Assembly (NCBI GenBank): GCA_903835275.1
Contig: CAILMK010000180.1
Span: 1-6,302 of the forward strand
Length of the DNA stretch: 6,302 bases
Source of the DNA: an uncultured bacterium
GTDB lineage: Bacteria > Bacteroidota > Bacteroidia > CAILMK01
Direction of reading: 5' to 3'
The notes below the pieces were generated by a model. That model was not told the DNA's origin and ran no database searches. It saw only the letters and a program-made list of their open reading frames with translations. Position numbers and translations under genes: made by a program. Below are positions 1 to 5,322 of the stretch, piece after piece; within the stretch, counting starts at the first letter, position 1, and every line of letters starts with the position of its first letter.

Positions 1-279
1 AAGCATCAAACCATGCGTAAGTACACGACCTGCATCTTCAAAATTCTCTTCTCCGTTCCTTCGGCCTATGATTGTTTGCAAACCGCCTGCCAGCCCCATG
101 GCAAGCACGGCGAAGTTGAAATAGAATAATCCACCCAGGCCAACTGCGCCCACGCTCACCTCACTAATACTGCTTACAAAAATTGTATTGATACCCGCGT
201 TGATATTATCCGCCAGTGACCCTATCATGATAGGGAAGGCTATATTCCAGATATTGCGGTATGTTACTGAGGTCTTCAT
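1..279 (-). CDS. MATE-family efflux transporter, N-terminal part (runs off the left edge)
   Basis: An open frame starts at ATG 277-279 and stays open to base 1, giving 93 codons and no stop. The product begins MKTSVTYRNIWNIAFPIMIG and continues through SLADNINAGINTIFVSS and VGAVGLGGLFYF. This matches the first transmembrane helices of the MATE (multi-antimicrobial extrusion) family, whose early helix typically reads 'iAlPimig.l...in..d..fvg'. Family members have about 12 helices and 440-460 residues and export drugs or metabolites across the inner membrane in exchange for Na+ or H+. Only helix 1, helix 2 and the following loop (residues about 75-86, GRRNGEENFEDAG) are visible. The substrate cannot be inferred. 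No Shine-Dalgarno sequence precedes the ATG. A T6 tract and a hairpin abut it instead, so expression may depend on that element. The gene is same-strand with, and downstream of, the barrel protein gene at 348-1010. Confidence 0.85.
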   Translation of the reverse strand, partial: MKTSVTYRNIWNIAFPIMIGSLADNINAGINTIFVSSISEVSVGAVGLGGLFYFNFAVLAMGLAGGLQTIIGRRNGEENFEDAGRVLTHGLML

Positions 280-310
280 AAAAAAGAGAGACGCACAGCG
301 TGCGCCTCCC
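280..310 (-). terminator. Rho-independent terminator (or attenuator) abutting the MATE start codon
   Basis: Read on the minus strand, an 11-bp stem (GGGAGGCGCAC, 310-300, pairing with GTGCGTCTCTC, 296-286) closes a 3-nt loop (299-297). Two of the pairs are G-U in the transcript. A TTTTTT run follows at 285-280 and then the ATG at 279. The wobble pairs make the stem better on the minus-strand RNA than on the plus strand. It begins 37 nt after the stop codon of the barrel protein gene, as expected for that gene's terminator. Its direct contact with the next start codon also makes a leader role possible. Confidence 0.72.
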
Positions 311-321
311 ATATAATATTA

Positions 322-329
322 CAAATATA
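322..329 (-). promoter_or_regulatory. Candidate Bacteroidota -7 promoter box for the MATE gene
   Basis: The minus-strand sequence TATATTTG matches the Bacteroidota sigma-A -7 consensus TAnnTTTG exactly. It lies 42 nt upstream of the MATE ATG, between the barrel gene's stop and the hairpin. A start of transcription a few bases downstream would give a very short leader made almost entirely of the hairpin. I do not see a convincing TTTG at the -33 position, where there is only a T-run around 351-355. The call therefore rests on the -7 box and on its placement. Confidence 0.38.
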
Positions 330-347
330 CGATGAATATTTATCCCG

Positions 348-1010
348 TTAAAAAACGTATCCTATTCCAATCTTAAATTGGCCCACGAGGTTTTTATTGG
401 AATACGTTTCTGTAACAGTGTTTGGGTTACTGTATATATCTTGATTTGGATAAGTATGCTTTCCATATTCCAGACCAATACCAATGCCAAGCAAGGTAGT
501 CATGTAGAAATGTTTATTCAAATGCAAGTGATAACCAAAACCGGTAACAAAATTATAATTATTGGTTTTATAAGTTTCAATCTCACTATATGGAGGAAAT
601 CCTCCGACGTTATATGGACCTGAAAAATTATAGTTATAATACTCCATGTCATAATATACAAACCAGTCAAACATTGTTTTGGATGAAGTAAGGAATTTAC
701 GGTAATTAGCCCCGAGGCCGAATGAATTTTCAGTAGTGGCAATAGTGGCATTGCTCAGGGTACTGGTATTGTTTAGAATAAGCCTCGGGCCAAATCCTAT
801 TTGGTTATCATCAAATGAATAAGTAATATCCGGTGCAAAGACTACATCACTTTGATTCCTGGGAGTATTTACCAGTTCTATTCCAGGAAGTAAGCCTATC
901 CCATCCTTGGTAGCCTTTTCATATTTACCATTGCTAGTGCCTTGTGCAAAAAGTCCGAGGCAGGGAGTCAGAAGAATAAACAGTGTGGCAATTTTCAAAT
1001 GCAATTTCAT
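348..1010 (-). CDS. Secreted, probable outer-membrane beta-barrel protein of unknown function
   Basis: This 220-residue protein starts at ATG 1008-1010. Residues 1-23 form a signal peptide: MKLHLK, a hydrophobic core from ILLTPCLGLF, then AQ, with cleavage near A22/Q23. No lipobox surrounds Cys17, so it is not an obvious lipoprotein. The mature part alternates polar and aromatic/hydrophobic residues in strand-like blocks (ITYSF, FGPRLIL, FGLGANY, DWFVYYDMEYYNYNF, YNFVTGFGYHLH, GIGIGLEYG) separated by N/T/S/P-rich turns. It ends QFKIGIGYVF with a terminal phenylalanine, the usual Bam-recognised beta-signal of outer-membrane barrels. The length suits an 8-stranded OmpA/OmpW-like barrel with no extra periplasmic domain. 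Tyrosine and asparagine are very abundant between residues 115 and 155. I do not recognise a specific family, and the function is unknown. It is probably transcribed alone: a repeat-bearing gap and a terminator lie upstream, and a hairpin terminator follows. Confidence 0.75.
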   Translation of the reverse strand: MKLHLKIATLFILLTPCLGLFAQGTSNGKYEKATKDGIGLLPGIELVNTPRNQSDVVFAPDITYSFDDNQIGFGPRLILNNTSTLSNATIATTENSFGLGANYRKFLTSSKTMFDWFVYYDMEYYNYNFSGPYNVGGFPPYSEIETYKTNNYNFVTGFGYHLHLNKHFYMTTLLGIGIGLEYGKHTYPNQDIYSNPNTVTETYSNKNLVGQFKIGIGYVF

Positions 1011-1146
1011 ATAGTCATTTTTTAATAGTTCAAAGAAACAACAATTATTAGGTGTTTAGAAATAATATTATTAAAAGCTTTAAACGAAGGGATCGAGGTT
1101 TTATTTCCCCTGCTGAATAAGGTAGGGTTTATTCATAAAACTCATT

Positions 1147-1154
1147 CAAAATTA
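1147..1154 (-). promoter_or_regulatory. Candidate -7 box for the barrel protein gene
   Basis: The minus-strand TAATTTTG fits TAnnTTTG and lies 137 nt upstream of the ATG at 1010. It would give a leader of roughly 130 nt. A closer, weaker candidate is TTTCTTTG at 1031-1038, only about 20 nt from the ATG and mismatched at one consensus position. Neither has a clear -33 TTTG/TTG at the expected spacing, so the assignment is tentative. Confidence 0.25.
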
Positions 1155-1159
1155 TCAAC

Positions 1160-1198
1160 CGCCACGACCATCGCCCTTTGGGCGCGATGGTCGCGGCG
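1160..1198. repeat. Long GC-rich hairpin attached to a repeat copy
   Basis: The arms 1160-1176 and 1180-1198 pair around a TTT loop (1177-1179). The inner CGCCC/GGGCG stem is followed by a 2-nt bulge (1185-1186) and then 12 more positions. Within these, a single A/C opposition at 1164/1194 becomes a G-U pair in the minus-strand transcript. The stem is about 17 bp and nearly all GC, inside AT-rich DNA. No T-tract follows on either strand, so it is not a standard intrinsic terminator. Its right arm runs directly into repeat copy 1 (GGCGAG, 1195-1200). Confidence 0.6.
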
Positions 1199-1240
1199 AG
1201 TTTCTACAATAATGTGATCCCTATGGGATCATTACTCCCC
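1195..1240 (+). repeat. Short interspersed repeat, copy 1
   Basis: The copy reads GGCGAG, then TTTCTACAATAAT (1201-1213), then a TGATCCC-TAT-GGGATCA dyad (1215-1231) and ATTACTC. The 37 bases from TTTCTAC onward match copy 2 at 31 positions. The orientation given is arbitrary. The dyad is intact in this copy. Layouts of this kind (TTTCTACAA followed by a CCC...GGG dyad) recall intergenic repeats I remember from other Bacteroidota genomes. That is recollection, not a search result. Confidence 0.6.
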
Positions 1241-1279
1241 TTTTACAATCAATCATAAACTAAGACCTTCCCCCATTGT

Positions 1280-1331
1280 GGCGAGTATCTTTCGTTTCTA
1301 CAATAATATGATCTCACTGGGATAATTGCTC
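1280..1331 (+). repeat. Short interspersed repeat, copy 2 (diverged)
   Basis: The copy reads GGCGAG, a 9-nt insertion TATCTTTCG relative to copy 1, then TTTCTACAATAAT (1295-1307) and a degraded GATCTC-ACT-GGGAT dyad ending at GCTC. Its core starts 94 bp from the copy 1 core. The six substitutions lie mostly in the dyad, so this copy has lost most of the palindrome while keeping the TTTCTACAATAAT block unchanged. Confidence 0.58.
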
Positions 1332-1364
1332 AGTTTTCATGATATCAAACCTGCATTTATTAAC

Positions 1365-1395
1365 AAAAAAAGCACTTCCCTGCGGAAGTGCTTTT
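1365..1395 (-). terminator. Strong intrinsic terminator of the ftsX-to-M23 operon
   Basis: A perfect 8-bp stem, GCACTTCC (1372-1379) with GGAAGTGC (1384-1391), closes a 4-nt loop. It is extended by four A-T pairs to 12 bp. On the minus strand it is followed by a run of seven Ts (1371-1365). It begins about 24 nt after the stop codon of the M23 peptidase gene, a classic position. The opposite strand has a TTTT run only, so any activity on plus-strand transcripts would be weaker. Confidence 0.92.
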
Positions 1396-1418
1396 CATAT
1401 ATTTAGAAAAAACATTTC

Positions 1419-2441
1419 TTATTTCAATACGAGCTTCTGCCCAGGACGCAGTCCTGAATTTTTGCTTATTCCGTTTACCTGCATAAGCCTGTTTACAGTT
1501 ACGCCATTCCTATTGGCCACAGCATAAATAGTATCACCTTTTCTTACGGTATAATACTTAGGCGCCTTGGTCACGGTTGTTGCATAATGACGACCATGTG
1601 CAAAGCGTCCTCTTTTCACAGCGTAGGCATTGGAGCCACGGCTGAAATAATAAAAGGATTCCTTGGATATTAATAGTGTATCGCTCTTGAGGTGATAGGT
1701 ACTATCCTTGAAGTCGATAAAAGTTGTCGGATCAATTGGTTCACCCAGGTAACGTGTTTCAAAGTGTAAGTGCGGTCCTGTGGAATAACCCGTGGAACCA
1801 CCATAACCGATCAGTTCTCCTGCCCGTACAGACTGTCCCGGAGTAACAATTCTTCCGCTCAAATGCCCGTACAAGGTTTCCAATCCGTTGTAATGCCTGA
1901 TAACAACACAATTTCCGTAGCCTCCGGTGTTATAAGCTGAGTACCTCACGATGCCATCAAATGCAGCGCAAACGTTATCACCCTTGTGAAGTGCGAGATC
2001 AACTCCGTAATGGTATGCTGTTCCATATCCGGTAAAGTACCTTTGCATTTTGCCTCTCTTCCCTTTTACATAACGGTAATTTGGTGCAACCCTTACACCG
2101 AAACCGGAAGTAATGAAGCCGGCCGTCGGTGCCATGAAAGCACAATCGCTATGATCTGCAAGTACCAGTGTAACGGTATCCTGCATGTGTGTCAAGTCAA
2201 AATGGTAAGGATGTACAGAAGTAGTATCCCAGATCAGGTAATGATCGTGGAATGGTAATATGGATGCTATATCAAAAATCGACTGGCTTTGCTGGAAATC
2301 AGCTACTTTTACAGCAGTAGTATCTATAAGATTCTTCGCAGTATCTACAAGTAAATCATTCGCATACAAGTGATTAAACAGAATCGTACTGATAATCGTA
2401 AGGACAGTGGAGATCAATATAAATCTTTTCTTCCTGGTCAT
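1419..2441 (-). CDS. M23-family (LytM-type) peptidoglycan endopeptidase with C-terminal LysM
   Basis: This 340-residue protein is predicted to cut peptide cross-links of peptidoglycan in the periplasm. Residues 6-27 form a hydrophobic signal anchor or signal peptide after a basic MTRKKR start. Residues ~100-245 are the M23 domain: SGFGVR (112-117), H144-x3-D148 (HYGVD), YGHL with H193, and GPHLHFE with H224 and H226. By analogy with LytM, H144, D148 and H226 bind zinc and H193 and H224 are catalytic. All five are present, so it should be active, unlike EnvC/NlpD-type activators. Residues ~297-339 are a LysM domain (YTVRKGDTIYAVANRNGVTV ... GLRPGQKLVL) that binds glycan. About 50 residues of Ser/Tyr/Arg-rich linker separate the two. 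No long coiled coil is visible in residues 28-100. The ATG is 10 nt after the ribF stop, so the gene is probably the last in the operon, and a strong terminator follows. Confidence 0.93.
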   Translation of the reverse strand: MTRKKRFILISTVLTIISTILFNHLYANDLLVDTAKNLIDTTAVKVADFQQSQSIFDIASILPFHDHYLIWDTTSVHPYHFDLTHMQDTVTLVLADHSDCAFMAPTAGFITSGFGVRVAPNYRYVKGKRGKMQRYFTGYGTAYHYGVDLALHKGDNVCAAFDGIVRYSAYNTGGYGNCVVIRHYNGLETLYGHLSGRIVTPGQSVRAGELIGYGGSTGYSTGPHLHFETRYLGEPIDPTTFIDFKDSTYHLKSDTLLISKESFYYFSRGSNAYAVKRGRFAHGRHYATTVTKAPKYYTVRKGDTIYAVANRNGVTVNRLMQVNGISKNSGLRPGQKLVLK

Positions 2442-2451
2442 GCAGTATTAG

Positions 2452-3381
2452 TTAATTGGTTAAAACTCTCATAGCTTGCTCTTTATCCAATGCAAGCTGC
2501 CTCTTCAACTCATCTATATTTGCAAAAGTAAGCTCATTTCTTAACTTATCCATGAAAAAGACGGACAATTTTGCCTCGTAGATACTCTCACTAAAGTCGA
2601 ATATATTGACTTCCAGAAGTTTATCCGTTCCTTTAAAGGTTGGTCGGTAACCCAGGTTCGCCATGCCCTTTAATCGCTGACCGTTCAATTCCACCTCTAC
2701 TGCATAAACGCCGGTAGCAGGCAATAACTTGTAATCATCTGCAATAAAAACATTTGCCGTCGGGAAACCAATGGTTCTTCCTCTTTCATCCCCATGCATC
2801 ACGGTACCTGTAACATTAAAAGGATAACCAAGAAAACCTGCAGCTTTCGCGACATCACCTTCCATCAATGCCTTTCTTATCTTGGTGGAGCTGATGGATA
2901 TATTATCAATTTGCTCCGCAGGAACCTTCACCACTTCAAAATTATAGATGGGAGCGCATTCCGCCAGTTGCTCAAATGAACCTTCACGATTTTTCCCGAA
3001 ATGATGATCGTAGCCCACGATAAGCACTTTCACTTTCAGTTTTTCAACCAGTATTCCCCTGATAAAATCAAGGTAACTTATATGGGAAAATTCTTTGGTA
3101 AATGGAATGATCACCACATTATCCACCCCTGCATCTTCCAGCAATTTCATTTTTTCATCGAGGGTATTCAGCAATTTAAGGTCGCTGTTATCAGGCTGCA
3201 AAACCATTCTCGGATGTGGCCAAAAGGTGATGACCATGCTTTCCCCGCCTGATTTTTTCTTCCATTTTTCCACAATCTCAAGGATGGAACGATGCCCCTT
3301 GTGTACTCCATCAAAAGTACCAATGGTAATGACCTGGTTATTCAGGTCCGGAAGTTGGTCCAGGTCCCTGAAAATTTTCAT
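2452..3381 (-). CDS. ribF: Bifunctional riboflavin kinase / FMN adenylyltransferase
   Basis: This cytoplasmic enzyme makes FMN from riboflavin and ATP, then FAD from FMN and ATP. At 309 residues it has the normal bacterial RibF length. The N-terminal nucleotidyltransferase half shows the (H/N)xGH-type motif in TIGTFDGVHKGH (19-30), then GYDHHFGKNREG (123-134) and ISSTKIRKAL (163-172). The C-terminal flavokinase half shows GTVMHGDERGRTIGFPTAN (192-210, including the PTAN ATP/Mg motif), TGVYAV (223-228), MANLGYRPTF (240-249) and LEVNIFDF (256-263), in which E257 is the probable catalytic base. Both halves are intact. The ATG at 3379-3381 overlaps the truB stop by 4 nt (ATGA), suggesting translational coupling. 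truB-ribF adjacency is common across bacteria. No FMN riboswitch precedes it. Confidence 0.97.
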   Translation of the reverse strand: MKIFRDLDQLPDLNNQVITIGTFDGVHKGHRSILEIVEKWKKKSGGESMVITFWPHPRMVLQPDNSDLKLLNTLDEKMKLLEDAGVDNVVIIPFTKEFSHISYLDFIRGILVEKLKVKVLIVGYDHHFGKNREGSFEQLAECAPIYNFEVVKVPAEQIDNISISSTKIRKALMEGDVAKAAGFLGYPFNVTGTVMHGDERGRTIGFPTANVFIADDYKLLPATGVYAVEVELNGQRLKGMANLGYRPTFKGTDKLLEVNIFDFSESIYEAKLSVFFMDKLRNELTFANIDELKRQLALDKEQAMRVLTN

Positions 3382-4070
3382 AGTGTTCTTTGGCTTACTT
3401 TTAACTCACGCAATTCACTCATCAGTGCATCCATATCCCAGGCATCGCCAAGTGAATATTCACCGATCCTTGTTCTGGTTAGTTGCTCCAGATAGGCGCC
3501 CATTCCGAGCGCTTTTCCGAAATCATTTGCAAGCGAACGGATATAAGTGCCCTTGCTGCAGTGAACGCGGAAATAAACAAGGGGTAATTCTATTTTTTCT
3601 ATTTCAAATTCAAAAATTTCCTGGGTGCGGACTTTTAGCTCCTGTGCAATTCCTTTGCGGGCAAGCTCATAGGATCTTGTTCCGTTTACTTTAATGGCAG
3701 AATACACCGGAGGCGTTTGTTGAATAACGCCCGTCAATGTAATGGCGGCATTGAGAATATCCTTTTCAGTGATGGCACTGATATCCCAGGTCTGGTCTAT
3801 TTCGGTTTCCTTATCATAGGAAGGACGGGTAGCACCAATATAGATGGCTCCTGTATATTCCTTTGATAATTCCTGAAGGGAAGTTAATTTTTTAGTGAAG
3901 CTTCCGGTAGCTACGAGCATCAATCCTATGGCTAAGGGATCCAGTGTGCCACCATGCCCGATTTTGGCACCCGTGACGCCACGTATTTTTTTCACAACGT
4001 CAAAGGACGACCAGTCCTGTGGTTTATTTACCAGGAAAAGATAACCGGCGCGGATTTCATCGAGAGTCAC
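3378..4070 (-). CDS. truB: tRNA pseudouridine-55 synthase TruB (PUA-less, GTG start)
   Basis: TruB isomerises uridine 55 in the T-arm of tRNAs to pseudouridine. Motif I, GHGGTLDPLAIGLML (38-52), carries the nucleophile D44. KEYTGAIYIG (70-79) holds the conserved Tyr72, TPPVYSAIKVNGTRSYELAR (119-138) is the Bacteroidota-typical motif, and KGTYIRSLANDFG (173-185) holds Y176 and R178, which correspond to E. coli Y179 and R181. The protein is 230 residues and ends soon after LTRTRIGEYSL. It therefore lacks the C-terminal PUA-like domain of E. coli TruB (314 aa), as is usual in this phylum. The start is GTG at 4068-4070. No in-frame ATG lies between it and residue 51, and VNKPQDWSSFDVV (14-26) aligns with the normal family N-terminus, so GTG is well supported. 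A 73-nt gap with an inverted repeat precedes it, and it overlaps ribF by 4 nt. Confidence 0.96.
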   Translation of the reverse strand: MTLDEIRAGYLFLVNKPQDWSSFDVVKKIRGVTGAKIGHGGTLDPLAIGLMLVATGSFTKKLTSLQELSKEYTGAIYIGATRPSYDKETEIDQTWDISAITEKDILNAAITLTGVIQQTPPVYSAIKVNGTRSYELARKGIAQELKVRTQEIFEFEIEKIELPLVYFRVHCSKGTYIRSLANDFGKALGMGAYLEQLTRTRIGEYSLGDAWDMDALMSELRELKVSQRTL

Positions 4071-4097
4071 AGTAGAAACAATAAATAATAGTGGAAC

Positions 4098-4122
4098 AGG
4101 TGATTGTAAATATCAATCACCT
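4098..4122. repeat. Perfect inverted repeat in the truB leader
   Basis: AGGTGATTG (4098-4106) and CAATCACCT (4114-4122) form a perfect 9-bp dyad around a 7-nt AT-only spacer. It lies centrally in the 73-nt gap between the DUF3098 gene and truB, with the proximal arm about 28 nt upstream of the GTG start. No U-run follows on the minus strand, so it is not a typical terminator. It could be an operator, an RNA-processing or stabilising hairpin, or a weak attenuator. I see no TAnnTTTG box in the gap. Confidence 0.55.
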
Positions 4123-4143
4123 TAATAAAAAAATCCAAAAAAC

Positions 4144-4440
4144 TTACTCAGCTTTAGGGGCGGAAGGGCGTTTCATAATAGCGTAAATATTAAATAAATA
4201 TCCTGCCATTAACACCATTGAAGACAAATGTATCTTACGGAAACTCATAATATCTTCTGATCCGGACATGAGAATAAACCCAAGAAGGATCAATCCGAAA
4301 CCTATTCCGAATAGTTTGTAATTTTCACTTGTAAAAGGAAATTCCTTTTCTACCACACGTGAAGGAGCGGAAGCCCTTTGAGTAGTACTTGTTGCCGCAG
4401 GAGCCTTTGAATGCTGAGCTTTTTCAATTTTCTTTGCCAT
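4144..4440 (-). CDS. DUF3098 family small inner-membrane protein
   Basis: This 98-residue protein is placed from ATG 4438-4440 (MAKKIEKAQ). The frame can be extended three codons to a TTG at 4447-4449, but the ATG is preferred because it fits the usual 'MAKK' start of the family and sits 11 nt after the ftsX stop. Residues 1-30 are a low-complexity Lys/Ala/Ser/Thr stretch, presumably cytoplasmic. The conserved block follows: FPFTSENYKLFGIGFGLILL with helix 1 (about residues 43-59), GFILMSGSEDIMSFRKIHLS (the family's 'SG.....F....i.l' loop), then helix 2 (VLMAGYLFNIYAIM, about 76-90). DUF3098 proteins are found in Bacteroidota directly after ftsX. The function is unknown. Neighbour and topology suggest a membrane accessory of FtsX or of the envelope, but this is inference. 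Confidence 0.88.
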   Translation of the reverse strand: MAKKIEKAQHSKAPAATSTTQRASAPSRVVEKEFPFTSENYKLFGIGFGLILLGFILMSGSEDIMSFRKIHLSSMVLMAGYLFNIYAIMKRPSAPKAE

Positions 4441-4451
4441 AGACTGCAAAT

Positions 4452-5306
4452 TTAAAATAAATCATCGAGTTTGAGCCTCAGATAGCGATTAATTGCTAAA
4501 TAACTGCTAACGAGGCATATAATTAAGCTTAAAATAACAATTCCAGCCATTACCATACTGATCTGAAGGTAATTATCAACTAAATGACTTACAGGGAAAT
4601 AGATCGTACATACCTTTATGGCGATGGATAAAAATACACACGCCAGTATTCCGCCTCCAAGCCCGATCACCATACCGGAAACTAAAAACGGTCTCATTAT
4701 AAAGCCCCTGGTAGCGCCGACAAACTGCATGCTTTTAATAATAAAACGCTTGCTGTACATGGTCAGGCGGACAGTATTATTGATCAATGCAATACTGATC
4801 AGTCCCATAATAAATGCCAGTCCGATAAGCACCCACCCTACCCTGGTAATATTCCTGTCAATGTTTTTTACGACCTGTTTATCGTAACCTACCTCGCGTA
4901 CATTTTTAATACCCTCCATTTGCTTTTGCAAAAGGGCGAGGCTATCATCGGAAACAAAATAGTCTTTAAAACGCACTTCAATTGTTTTTGGAATAGGATT
5001 AAAGCCCAACAAACTATCGGGCTTTTCGCCGACACTATTACTGATGGTTTTGAGTCCTTCTTCCTTACTGATGTATTTGGTATCCAGTACAAATTTTTTC
5101 TTTCCGAGGTCACTGCGTATTACACTCAGCAATGAATCATTGGCTTCATCCCTGAAGTAAATACTCATCCGCACATCTTCCTTAATGGCCTTTTTCAGGC
5201 GATTGGCTTCAAACATGAATATCGCCAGAAAACCAAGAACAAATATTACCAGGCTGATGCTCAAAAAAGCAGGCAGAAAAGATAGGTTTGTTCTGAAATT
5301 AGACAT
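4452..5306 (-). CDS. ftsX: Cell-division protein FtsX (ABC-transporter-like permease)
   Basis: FtsX is the membrane half of the FtsEX complex. That complex uses ATP hydrolysis by FtsE to activate periplasmic peptidoglycan hydrolases at the division site. The 284-residue protein shows the canonical layout. Transmembrane helix 1 is at about residues 11-32. A periplasmic domain spans 33-155 and contains the typical MSIYFRDEAN (47-56), YISKEEGL (78-85) and P-x-TIEVRF (106-113) elements. Helix 2 is at about 156-178. The cytoplasmic signature NNTVRLTMYSKRFIIKSMQF (176-195), with VGATRGFIMRPF after it, contacts FtsE. Helices 3 and 4 are at about 208-232 and 247-272. The start ATG is at 5304-5306, 16 nt after the upstream gene's stop. 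No ftsE lies next to it, which is common in Bacteroidota, where ftsE is encoded elsewhere. DUF3098 follows directly. Confidence 0.96.
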   Translation of the reverse strand: MSNFRTNLSFLPAFLSISLVIFVLGFLAIFMFEANRLKKAIKEDVRMSIYFRDEANDSLLSVIRSDLGKKKFVLDTKYISKEEGLKTISNSVGEKPDSLLGFNPIPKTIEVRFKDYFVSDDSLALLQKQMEGIKNVREVGYDKQVVKNIDRNITRVGWVLIGLAFIMGLISIALINNTVRLTMYSKRFIIKSMQFVGATRGFIMRPFLVSGMVIGLGGGILACVFLSIAIKVCTIYFPVSHLVDNYLQISMVMAGIVILSLIICLVSSYLAINRYLRLKLDDLF

Positions 5307-5322
5307 TGTGTTTTTTAAAGGA

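Larger units (their letters stand above)
1011..1418. other. Gene-free intergenic region with terminator and repeats
   Basis: No credible coding frame is present in these ~400 bp. From right to left it holds the terminator of the M23 peptidase operon (1365-1395), two diverged copies of a short interspersed repeat (1280-1331 and 1195-1240), a long GC-rich hairpin joined to the second copy (1160-1198), and an AT-rich stretch (1011-1155). The AT-rich stretch should contain the promoter of the barrel protein gene. The GC-rich hairpin stands out against the AT-rich surroundings. Confidence 0.7.

Noticed and set aside
378..623. 81-codon plus-strand open frame
   Set aside because: It is antisense to the barrel protein gene, has no recognisable start context, and its translation has no family features.
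1101..1145. 14-codon minus-strand ORF (MSFMNKPYLIQQGK) in the leader of the barrel gene
   Set aside because: It is too short to separate from chance in AT-rich DNA. It has no ribosome-binding signal and no regulatory amino-acid run that would mark a leader peptide.
1160..1198. Intrinsic terminator
   Set aside because: No T-tract follows the stem on either strand, and the proper operon terminator is already present at 1365-1395.
1195..1331. CRISPR array
   Set aside because: There are only two diverged, palindrome-containing copies with unequal length and one spacing, and no cas genes are in the window.
3095..3694. 199-codon plus-strand open frame
   Set aside because: It lies opposite ribF and truB, both of which have full, motif-rich proteins on the minus strand. 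Its translation is Ser/Phe/His/Arg-rich without domains, so it is an antisense shadow.
4447..4449. TTG start for the DUF3098 gene
   Set aside because: An ATG three codons later gives the typical MAKK start and an 11-nt gap after ftsX. The TTG would begin 2 nt after the ftsX stop with no supporting signal.
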